Positions 22,070 through 31,360 of a DNA stretch of 64,000 bases are shown piece after piece. Position 1 is the stretch's first letter, and every line of letters starts with the position of its first letter. This DNA comes from Nicotiana tabacum (lineage: Eukaryota; Streptophyta; Magnoliopsida; Solanales; Solanaceae): the NCBI RefSeq assembly GCF_000715075.1, contig NC_134087.1, forward strand, positions 185,535,276 through 185,599,275, given 5' to 3'. The notes below the pieces were generated by a model. That model was not told the origin of the DNA and ran no database searches. It saw only the letters and a program-made list of their open reading frames with translations. Made by a program: the position numbers and the translations under genes.

Positions 22070-22990
22070 TTTGAGGTGTGCCACGTTCCAATTGCTGGGC
22101 GACTTGTCTCCATTCTGGTTTTCCAGCTCGTATGAACCTTTCCCGGTGATAGCTGAAATTCGGTAGGGACCTTCCCATGTTGAACCCAACTTCCCCACGT
22201 TGAGCTCTTAGGTATTTTTAGTTACATTCCTCAAAATTAAATCTCCTACTTTGAAATAATGAAGGTTGGCTCTTTGATTATAATATCGCTCCATTCTCTG
22301 CTTTTAAGCTACCATTCTTACGTGCGACAAGTCACTGCATTCCTCGAACAGCTCCAAGTTGATTAACATTGCTTCGTTATTGGATTCTTCATCTGCCTAG
22401 AAACACCTCAATTTGGGTTCACCTACTTCCACTGGAATTAGAGCTTATGCATCGTATACAAGGGAAAAAAGAGTTTCTCCTATGCTTGACTTGGCCGTCA
22501 TTCTGTAGGCCCATAGAACTCCTGTTAATTCTTCGGGCCAATTGCCTTTTGCCGCTTCCAGCCTTTTCTTGAGGCTTTGAATAATCACTTTGTTTGTTGA
22601 CTCCGCTTGACTGTTTGCGCTCGAATGATAAGGTGAAGATGTGATTATCTTTATTTTCAAATATTTGAGGAACTTTTGACTTTTGCACCGATAAACTTGG
22701 CCCATTTTCACATGTAATCTCCTTTAGTATTCTGAACCTGCAAATTATATTCTCCCCCATGAAATTGACCACTTCGTGTTCCCCAATGTTCTGATAAAGA
22801 CCAACTTCCACCCACATAGAAAAATAGTCAGTCAAAATTAAAAGAAATCTTACCTTTTCGGGAGCCGGTTGCAGCGGTCCGATGATGTCCATCCCCCGTT
22901 TCATGAATGCAGGATGGACATCATCGAATTGCTGCAACCGGCTCCCGAAAAGATAAGATTCTGCCAGTTGATGCACTAGTGGTGCATAGC
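22070..22990 (-). pseudogene. Tat integrase (broken)
   Basis: Minus-strand frames give MDIIGPL (first catalytic Asp of the DDE core), then CENGP (in place of the usual C-D-N-G-P, so the second Asp is replaced by Glu), and SSPYHSSANSQAESTNK with the catalytic Glu. VLWAYRMTAKS and FSLVYDA follow. The C-terminal module (a G-D-L-x-L-R type segment, then W-E-G-P-Y) is readable by eye down to about 22070 in shifted frames. The N-terminal part is interrupted by a 49-bp inverted duplication (22846-22960), and frameshifts separate the core from its end. It once joined cDNA to the host chromosome; it is inactive now. Confidence 0.75.
22846..22960. repeat. 49-bp snap-back inverted duplication inside integrase
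   Basis: 22846-22894 is followed after 17 bases by its near-exact reverse complement at 22912-22960; only a few bases near the middle of the arm differ. The right copy replaces the sequence expected upstream of MDIIGP in integrase, so it arose by template switching or hairpin repair in this copy, not as a family feature. Confidence 0.85.
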
Positions 22991-23214
22991 ATTGGCACTT
23001 ATCACATTTTTGTATGAAATCTTTGGCATCCTATTCCTTGCGGGGCTAGTAATATCCCGCCCGCACCAACTTCAGCACCAAGGAACCTGCGCCCAAGTGG
23101 TTGTCGCATATTCCTTCGTGGACCTCTCTCATAACATAGTTAGCTTCAGATACCCCTAAGAATCGAGCCAACGTGCCTTGGAAAGATTTTCTATATAATT
23201 GTCCCCTTTTGAAG

Positions 23215-23800
23215 CTAAATCACTGGTTTGGTACACAATAATCGGAATGCTTTAGGGTCTTCAGGAAACTTCCTATGCTCGAGATAATCAACGAGTTCAT
23301 TCCCCCATTCCCAGAACATATTAGTCAAATTCACCTCATAGAAACCATCCTTATCCAGGACTGAGTTCATTAGTTGTACTATCGTCCCGGACTCCAATCC
23401 CTTTATTTTCGTTGATGATCGTAATTTCGCCAATGCATCTTCTTCTGTGTTATCCTCCCTTAGGATGTGATTAATTGACCACTCCTGGAATTGTTCCAAT
23501 AGAGATTGAACTTTTATAATGTATTGTTGCATGAGTTCTTCTTTGGTGTCAAAGATCCCGTACACCTGATTTACCACCAGCTGTGAGTCACGTTTGATTT
23601 TGTGACCTTTAAGGTAAGTCCCCGGGCCAATTCCAGCCTTGCAATCAAAGCTTCATACTCAACTTCATTGTTAGTTAGAGGGATCATTCTGATGGTTTGC
23701 CTTATGGTTTCCCCCGAAGGCGTGATTAAGATTATTCCAAGCCCGGACCCTTTCACGTTGGAAGCTCCGCCTATGTATAAGTTCCAAACTCCCGATATCG
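23215..23800 (-). pseudogene. archaeal-type second RNase H of the Tat element
   Basis: The motif LYIGGASN (about 23757-23780) corresponds to the family's L-x-x-D-G-A-S-N; the catalytic Asp has become Gly through codon GGC at 23769-23771. NNEVEYEAL keeps the catalytic Glu. A stop and frame change near 23575 are followed by NQVYGIF and HILREDNTEEDALAKL, where the last catalytic Asp region is retained. This extra RNase H between the ordinary RNase H and integrase is a diagnostic trait of Tat-lineage elements. Confidence 0.75.
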
Positions 23801-25143
23801 ATTCCGACACCATTACTACCACTTTGGTTGCCAGGGGCATTAATCTCGGACTGAAATCAGCCACAAAGTCGGCCAAAACTTGTGACTTAGTTGCAGTCCT
23901 TGGTCTATATCCTATATCAAATTTACTCATTTTGACGGCCCATTTGGCCAACCTTCCCAAGAGTTCGGGTTTATAGAGAATCTTTTGCAAAGGGAAAGTA
24001 GTCACCACGGCTATCGGGTTGCATTGGAAGTAGTGCCTCAACTTCTGAGCGGCAACTACGAGAGCTAAGGCCAGTTTCTCCAAATGTGGGTAGCGAGTTT
24101 CTCGTCCCGTTAAAATTTTACTAATATAATAAATGGGAGATTGTGTACCTTCGTCCACTCGGACCAAAACCGCACTTACCGCAACTTCCGAGACCATGAG
24201 GTAAACTAGCAGCATTACACCTTCATTTTGTTTTGAAAGCAATGGAGGGCTTGATAAGTACTTATTCAAATCCCTCAAAACCTGCTGGCACTTTGGTATC
24301 CATTCGAAATTATTTTTCTTTTTGAGTAGCACGAAGAAGCGATGACATTTTTCTGATAATTGGGAAATAAACATACTCAAAGCTGCCAACCTTCCCGTGA
24401 GCCTTTGGGCTTCTTTTACGTTTGACAGTTGGTTTGGAATGTCTTCTATGACCTTGATTATATCGGGGTTTACCTCAATTTCCTTTGGGAGACCAGAAAT
24501 CCCAAAACTAACCCCAAATGTGCATTTATCGGTGTTGAGCTTCATATTATGCTTCCTCATGATGTCAGGAGTTTCTTCTAGATGTTTGAGGTGGTCACCT
24601 GCATTCAAAGACTTAACAAGCATATCGTCTATCTAAACTTCCTATTTTCTTTTCAAACATCTTGTTCACAAGCCATTGATAAGTGGCTCCGGTATTTTTC
24701 AACCCGAAGGGCATCATATTGTAACAATATGTACCGAAATTTGTTATAAATGAAGTATTTTCCTGATCTTCCAGGTTCATCTCGATTTGGTTGTACCTAG
24801 AATAAGCATTGGGGATACTCATTAACTAGTGCCTGGTCGTGGCATCAATTATTTGGTCAATATTTGGTAGTGGGAATGAGTCGTTAGGGTACGCCTTATT
24901 AAGATCTTTATAATCTACACATATGCGAAATTTGTTGTTCTTTTTAGGTACTACTACTACATTAGATAGCCATTTAGAATATCTTACCTCTCGGACCGAT
25001 CTGATATTAAGCAAACTGGCTACCTCTTCTTTGACGAATTTGTTCCTGACTTCGACAATAGGGCGCTTCTTTTTTCTTATTGGAGGTATGATGGGATCCA
25101 AGCTTAACTTGTGCATGGCTACCTCCATTGGGATACCTGTCAT
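23800..25143 (-). pseudogene. Tat reverse transcriptase and RNase H
   Basis: On the minus strand from 25143: the RT segments VVVVPKKNNKFRICVDYKDL and FPLPNIDQIIDAT, then after a frame change ENTSFITNFGTYCYNMMPFG with KNTGATYQ. The catalytic Y-I-D-D box is present but its Tyr codon is TAG (24633-24635) and lies in a different frame from the preceding block. The long frame from 24623 down carries the RT connection and first RNase H region (SPIYYISKIL, LEKLALALVVAAQKLRHYF). It copied RNA to DNA in the ancestor; at least two frameshifts and one stop disable it. Confidence 0.8.
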
Positions 25144-25531
25144 ATCCTCGTGCGACCATGCAAAACAATTGGCATTAATTTTAAGAAATTCAATAAAATC
25201 ATACCTAAGCTCCAGGTAGTCCCGTCCCCGGGTGAAATTTCCTTTCTAGGAATTCTTCGAACAATACAACTTGTTCCAGTTCTTCCGCCATGGACTTCAT
25301 TGCATCTGTCTATTCTAGAACTTGGAAATATCTCGACACCTGATAATGTTCCGATGCCTTTGTCTTTGGGCTCACTTCTTCAGGTTCGGTAGTAGGTGTC
25401 GGTTCCGATAATTGCTATGCCATGTGTTCCTTTCCTTTGCTACTAGAGACCAAAATTGCATTCATCTCTCTTGATACCGATTGATCTCCCCTTATCTACT
25501 TGATTACTTCAGGCATTGGAAACTTCAACAA

Positions 25532-25906
25532 TTAGTGATATGTTGAGGGTACAACTTTCATCTCGTGTAACCATGGCCTTCCTAGGATGATATCGTAACC
25601 CATATCACAATCTACTACTTCAAAAAGGGTTGTTTTCATTACACCTTCAGCGTTTGTGAGCAATAAAATCTCTCCTCGGGTTGTCATGCTCACGAGGTTG
25701 AAACTGGCTAGGAGCTTTGTGGCAGGAATAATGCTTCCGGTGAGTTTAGCTTGCTCAAATACTCTCCATTGTATGATATTAGCCAAACTTCCTAGATCCA
25801 CTAGAACACGTTTAATCTTAAAATCTAACATATTTAAAGAAATTACCAGTGTGTCATTGTGCCGACAATTCGTCGATGTCCTCCTCCATAAAAGTGATTT
25901 CATCAT
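25532..25906 (-). pseudogene. Tat aspartic protease
   Basis: HNDTLVISL leads into VLVDLGSLANII, where the catalytic Asp is kept and the active-site loop reads DLGS rather than the commoner D-P-G-S. GYDIILGRPWLHEM, the usual second landmark of retroviral-type proteases in this lineage, follows about 75 residues later. The frame is open over 124 residues, the best preserved coding block of the element. Confidence 0.75.
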
Positions 25907-25949
25907 CCTAGAGCCTTTTGCTATGAGTTATTGATACTTGCGTCTCCTT

Positions 25950-27662
25950 TGCCTCCACAAACGTAACTTTGTTTATCGCTTTGCCTCCGAAGATCATATT
26001 GATCGTTTGGCGTGAGAGCTCCTCCCCTACTTTCGAGGGTTCTGCATTGTCTCAATTACGACCATAATTGTTCTTAGATCGGTCGCTCAAGAACTCTCTG
26101 AGATGACCATTCTTCAATAGTTTTCCACTTCTTCCCGAATGTGTCGGTAATCTCCCGTCCAGTGGTTATTCGTCCCATGGTATTCACACTATAGGTTGGG
26201 ATCCCTCTGGCTGGGATAAGATCTCATTGGTTTCGAGAACCATGCCTCTTTGATGTTTCTCATGGCTGACACCAATTCCTCTATATTGACGTTAAAGTTG
26301 TATTCTGATAACTTGGGGTAAGAGAGATCTGTGACCCTGACATTTCTTTATCCAGAAATGATATGTTATTTCGACCATGATCGATCCTTCTGTCAATGGT
26401 GAACTTGTCTGTTATTCGAAAGCCTCTGCCATGGCCTTCAGTCCACTCATAGAGCAAAAACTGGCCTCTCGAAATCTGTTTGTCCACATCGTAATCATCT
26501 TTTATTTTTCTTTGTTCTTATCTTGTCCTTTGGTCGATGATGGAAAACCAACCTGATCATCTTCGATCCTTATTTTTGACTCATACCGGTTGTGGAAATC
26601 CGCCCAAGTCATTGCTTAAAACTCAAGCAGGCTTTCCTTCAATTTCTGAGGGGAGTCTGAGCTTCTCGGATTCAGTCCTTTGGTGAATGCTTCAGCTGCC
26701 CATTCATCTGGGATAGATGGGAGCAATATTCAGTCCTTCTAGAATCGAGTAACGAACTCTTGCAATAACTCGGACTCTCCCTGCGCAATCCTGAAGATAT
26801 CGGCCTTCTGGCCTTGTACTTTTCTGGCCCCGACATGGTCCTTGATGAAAGAGTCCGCGAGCATTTCAAAGGAATCTATGGAATGATCGGGTAACAGTAA
26901 ATACCACGTCAAATCTCCCCTCGTGAGAGTTTCTCCAAATTTCTTTAACAACACAAATTCAATTTTGTGAGGAGCCAAATCGTTTCCTTTTACCGCCATT
27001 GTTTAGGTGGTAATATACTCCTGAGGGTCTAGAGTTTCATCATGCTTTGGCACTTCAAGACTTTTAAACCGCTCCGGGATTAATTCTAGTGTCGCACTCG
27101 ATCTGTACGGAAATATAAGGAATACTTCTTTGAGTCCAGGCCCTTTAGTACCGGTACCGCGCTCTGGATTTGGTCCATGGAGGCGTTTACTTCCCTCATA
27201 AATTGTAAACGTTCACTCTTGAAAGTATCATTCTCGTTATTGAGACCAGATCCGCTCCCTCCCCCCAGCACCCTCGGAGCCAACTTCACCCCTAGGAGTA
27301 TTGTTGCCGACCCTCTGCATTGTTTGATTTGTGGGAACACCGGGAGGAATTGGATCACGTTTATTTGCATTATTCGAAGCCCCCGATAGCGCCTGTTTCA
27401 AATCCATCATAACGTTATCCTGTCCCATGAGATGGCCTAGAATGATCATCTGTTGCTCTTGCAAGACCCTTACCACGTCAACGATATGCTCCTCATCAGC
27501 ATCATCGGGAGTCGTTTCCCTAATATGTCGAGGATACGGCATGTCATGCACCGGTGTGGCACCATTCCCCTCATTGTGGGTGTCACTGATTGAGTCCTCG
27601 AAGTGAGGTTGATCTCCTCGAACCTCGGGGTTGTGTGTGTTGTTAACAATGTTATCTGCCAT
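25950..27662 (-). pseudogene. Tat gag
   Basis: The start ATG is at 27660-27662. The N-terminal frame (27662-27237) is acidic and rich in Asn, Asp and Pro. A second frame (26999-26739) carries the retrotransposon gag core: LKKFGETLTRGDLTWYLLLP, IDSFEMLADSFIKDHVGA, then ADIFRIAQGESELLQEFVTRF. The following segments to about 25950 are in shifted frames. Several frameshifts and stops separate the blocks. Gag forms the particle that packages the RNA. Confidence 0.7.
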
Positions 27663-27747
27663 GTCTTATATTTTTTCTAAGACAAAATAAACAAACCTAG
27701 TTAGTAAAAAAGGCAAGGATTTATTTATTTGCCCGACTGTCTATGCC

Positions 27748-27764
27748 CTACAGTGGGCACCAAA
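27748..27764 (-). other. Tat primer-binding site
   Basis: On the minus strand TTTGGTGCCCACTGTAG starts one base after the 5' LTR end. It differs from the initiator-Met site of the other elements. I cannot say with certainty which tRNA it matches. Confidence 0.55.
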
Positions 27765-27765
27765 C

Positions 27766-28350
27766 TGTTTACCCATAAAATTGTATAGTTGAATTTATAT
27801 GTGGTTTTTAGATAAGTGAACTAATTTGATTCTGAAAAAGATGAAATAAGTAAAGAATTATGCAATACTTAGCCTTAAAATGTAGATGAAATAGTAAAGA
27901 TAACAGTTTCGGGAACAAGATTTCCGGGCATGGCAACGATGAGATCAAAAGCAGGAAAGTAAAATTGTATTAAGCTTTGTATAGAATGTAGTGTAAGTTT
28001 GCCAGAAAATTTGTGTCCTTTGCAATGATAACTGAGCTCACTATTTATGTGTCTAGGGAAGGAGATCCTAGGATCATGTCCTCCTTTAATGTCAATCATG
28101 AGGGTCATTGATGAAGGTATAATGGTGAACATAAATGCCAAATTCTTTGTAACGGGTGGTCGCTCTTAATGTCGTGGAATATTCCTTATTAAATATTACC
28201 GGGTGCATGGAATTTAACACACCTTTATGAACATTATCCCTTCCGGTGACAAGTGGAATAGCTGTGGTCCATTTTTGGCCATTCCCGTCTTGGGTTCTAC
28301 GTGTCTTTCCTTTAGATGACTATGTATCATAGCATATGTTACCCTATACA
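27766..28350 (-). repeat. Tat element 5' LTR
   Basis: On the minus strand TGTATAGGGT (28350) to GGGTAAACA (27766), 585 bp with proper TG and CA ends, aligned over its full length with the 3' LTR. It ends exactly at the AAGTA duplication. The TATA-like box seen in the 3' LTR is damaged here (CATAAATAG near 28039-28047). Confidence 0.85.
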
Positions 28351-28355
28351 AAGTA

Positions 28356-28715
28356 CTTTTGAACAACTATGTTTAATAAACATGATAACTAAATGGGAAC
28401 GGATGAAGTAGATAGGATGAATATGAAATTAAGATAGACAATGAAAACAAACCAAATTGCTTACTATAAACTATTAAGCACAAAGCACTAACCCATCTCA
28501 AAGGTGTAATAGCAAACCTTACTTTACGTCTATAATTATTTTTGTAAAGGTAGCATAAATATAAAAGGTTTACAATATGTCATTTGCTTTAGCTTTGAGA
28601 CAATTAAATCATAATTCCTGTCAAACCTTTTTTAGCAGCAAAAACACTTCTTGGACCTGCTCTAGGAAGTCTGGCACATAAATTGTAGTCACTTGTCTTC
28701 TAGCATGGGGAAGGT
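28356..28715. other. unassigned sequence between Tat and copia elements
   Basis: GGAACGGATGAAGTA near 28398-28412 looks like the inverted end of a Stowaway-type MITE; together with sequence left of the Tat element it may be the element's target. On the minus strand around 28700-28610 there is a 30-codon open stretch ending in a stop, but I could not recognise it. Confidence 0.3.
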
Positions 28716-29090
28716 TGGAGAATAATTAAGATCTGAATAATTAAAATTTAAACCTAAAAATAAATAAATTTGATAACTGAGATCTGAATAATTAAAATAA
28801 GACATTTTTATTGAGAATAATTGATATAATATTTATGTGTATATGTAGTTGAGTTAGTTAGCAATGTAGTTGAGATAGTTAGCTATGTAGTTGAGTTAGT
28901 TAGAGTGGCATTCTTGTAATTAGTAGTCATGTTTTAATTCCCTCTTAGACACGCGTGTATATACACTTCTCAAACATGGAAATAATACATAATTTCATTT
29001 TCCCAGATTCTTCTAATCTCTAGAACCTTCTCTGAAGCTCGACCTGGTTCATGAATGGAGAAATGTAGATTGTTCTGATCTCTATCTTCA
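28716..29090 (+). repeat. copia 5' LTR with promoter
   Basis: About 375 bp from TGGAGAATAATTAAG to ATCTTCA. GTTGAGTTAGTTAG-type units of 18-21 bp are repeated three times at about 28850-28912. A TATA-like TGTATATACAC lies near 28956-28966. The 5' end is an estimate because no second LTR is available for comparison. Confidence 0.6.
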
Positions 29091-29093
29091 ACG

Positions 29094-29105
29094 TGGTATT
29101 AGAGC
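29094..29105 (+). other. copia primer-binding site
   Basis: TGGTATTAGAGC, initiator tRNA-Met type with one C-to-T change, three bases after the LTR end. Confidence 0.7.
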
Positions 29106-29285
29106 TTAGCTCATAATCTCCGATCTACATCCAGTTCGTATTCTATTTTCTTCTTCGTTATTTTCACTCGATTTGAAATTACAAATTAGAAGTTCTCGAT
29201 CCACAATTTTTTTTCTCTAAGAATCATTGACTCACACTCTCAATCCTCAATTAACCCAAATTTCTGACACTCTCTACTTCAATTC

Positions 29286-30240
29286 ATGGCTGGACGCAAA
29301 GATACTCAGGATACCACCACAGTTTTGGATTTGACCAATCCGCTATACATGCACCCATCAGAAAGTGCTGGGACAGTTTTGGTACCGGTGGCATTTGATG
29401 TCACTGGCTATAGATCCTGGATGAGAGGTGTTCTTAGAGCCCTCTCTGTGAAAAATAAAGTCGGATTCATTACAGAAAAGTGTAAGAAACCTAATTCTGG
29501 AGAGGCGACCTATGATCAATGGGAACGATGAGATGATATGGTGGCATTATAGATTCTAAACTCACTCTCAAAGGACTTGGTTGATGGTTTACAATATGTG
29601 ACTGATGCAAAGGAGCTATAGCAAGAGCTTGAGAACATGTACGATCAAACAAATGGAGCAAACCTTTATCAATTACAAAAGGAAATCAATGACCTAAATT
29701 AAGGAACCCTAGACATAACTGGATACTACACCAAAATAAAAAGGCTTTAAGAGGAGCTTAATACCTTGAATGTACACACCCAATATGGATGTTAATGCAC
29801 CTGTGGTGCAAAGGCAAATATGTACAAGGCAGAACAAGATCAAAGGCTAATTTAATTTTTAATGGGACTCAATGCAGTCTACATAGTTGTTAGGGGAAGT
29901 ATTCTAATGATAAATCCCCTGCCTAGTATTGCACAGGCTTTCTCCATCCTTATTCAGGAGGAAAAAACACAGAGAAATTAGACCAAATAATTGCCTAGTC
30001 ATGGAATCCACCTCTTTGAATGTGAATGGGCCAGGAAACAACAAATTCAGAACCAATTATACTCCACAAGGCAATACTGCAGGACAGAACTTGTATAGAC
30101 CTGCATTTCCTCTTAATAGATCTAAGTTGTATTGTGACTACTACAAAAAGTAGGGGCATACCAAGGAAAAATGCTATAGGTGACGGGTTTCCACAAGACT
30201 TCAAGTTTAGAAAGGGTAGGAACACAGGATCTGCTTCAAA
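29286..30240 (+). pseudogene. copia gag (UBN2 type) with ruined zinc knuckle
   Basis: The ATG at 29286 opens an 81-residue frame with NPLYMHPSES and YRSWMRGVLRALSVKNKVGF, the standard start of copia gag. A TGA at 29529 is the first of many stops; the frame is otherwise followable through LENMYDQTNGANLYQLQKEI. The zinc knuckle near 30129-30180 reads CDYYKK, stop, GHTKEKCYR: the second Cys is Tyr and the loop contains a TAG. Confidence 0.75.
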
Positions 30241-30479
30241 TGTCCATGGTCAGTGTGAAGAGATGCAAGTCTGCAGTAATGAAGATGCTGATAGCAGGAA
30301 CCATAACCAAAATATTCAGAACCTGACATAGGAACAATACAACCAGTTGTTGAATCTACTGGAGAACATAAAAGTCAACAATGGAGGAGAAAATCCAAAC
30401 ATGATCACTAGTGGAGCTATGAACTTTGTAGTATTCTAGCTTGCTGTACTTATAAAGAGATAGCTGAAACAACCATATG

Positions 30480-31360
30480 TAAATGTTCAAACTCAATTGC
30501 TGACCTGTGGATATTAGACAGTGGAGCTACAAACCACCTGACATATAGAAAATCCTTTCTTACCAACATTATAACCCTACCTTATCCCTTCCTTCTCACC
30601 TTGCCTAATGGATACAATGTGAAAGTAACAGAAATTGGTGATGCTTTCCTTAGTCCTATATTAACTTTGGTTAGAGTTTTGCATGTAACTAGTCCCAAAT
30701 ACAACCTCATTTCAATTCACTCACTAATAGTGCATCTTGATTACATGGTTAATTTTAATAAGCATCTTTATCTAATGCAAGCCCCTTCAATGAAGAGGCC
30801 GCTAGAGACTGGTAAGGCAAGAAGTGGATTATACTTCCTTTGTTCAAAGTGTCATAGTTGTTCAAACTTGAGCCATCTACTGCTTCAATTTCTAGTCTGT
30901 CTCATTCTTATATTTCCATTTCTGATAACAATGCTAGTAATAAAAAGGATCAAACTCATCCATCTCATTCATTGCCAACTGTAAATGATCCATTTTGCCC
31001 ATTGAATAATGTAATAGTATCCATTCATGCAATAAAACTGATCTTTTTACTGTGAGTTCTTCTTCTATATGTTCTGCATCTTCTGAAAATAATGTTGATT
31101 ACTTGTGGCATAAAATGCTAGGACATGTACCTTTTGTGAAAATGAAGAAAATATCTACTATACCAGCCAATTTTGCTCCCAAACAGCCTTTTATTTGTTC
31201 AATTTGCCTTATGGCTAGACAAACTAGGCTGTCATTCCCTGAAAGAACCACTTCATCCACCAAAATCTTTGAATTACTCCATGTAGACATGTGGGGCCCC
31301 TACCATACATCAACACATGGTAATTAAAAATACTTCCTTATCATGGTTGATGATTTTAGT
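30480..31360 (+). pseudogene. copia protease and integrase N-terminus, interrupted
   Basis: WILDSGATNHLT (30508-30543) contains the protease D-S-G-A-T. VLHVTSPKYNLISIHSL follows in the normal place. From 31092 the pre-integrase zinc-binding module is visible: LWHKMLGH with paired His and ICSIC with paired Cys. LLHVDMWGPY supplies the first catalytic Asp of integrase. The frame reads MVDDFS and then stops at 31360, directly against the LTR of element B. Confidence 0.8.

Larger units (their letters stand above)
17270..28355 (-). mobile_element. Complete Tat-lineage Ty3/gypsy retrotransposon (decayed)
   Basis: The element proper is 17275-28350. The pentamer AAGTA at 17270-17274 and 28351-28355 is a matching target-site duplication. 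Order on the minus strand: 5' LTR, PBS, gag, protease, reverse transcriptase, RNase H, an extra archaeal-type RNase H, integrase, then a gene on the opposite strand, PPT and 3' LTR. The second RNase H and an antisense gene before the 3' LTR are marks of the Tat lineage (Ogre, Grande, Retand and relatives). All frames contain stops or shifts, so it cannot move by itself. Size (about 11 kb) is normal for the lineage. Confidence 0.85.
28716..31360 (+). mobile_element. Ty1/copia element, 5' half only
   Basis: An LTR (28716-29090), PBS, gag, protease and the start of integrase read in the copia order (integrase before reverse transcriptase). The element stops in mid-integrase at 31360, where gypsy element B begins. 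The remaining integrase, reverse transcriptase, RNase H and 3' LTR are not found after the B/C complex, so the other half was lost or lies outside the window. Confidence 0.8.

Noticed and set aside
28610..28715. minus-strand 30-codon stretch starting LPHARRQVTT, faintly like the end of histone H4
   Set aside because: The resemblance stops after a few residues; too short and without flanking homology.
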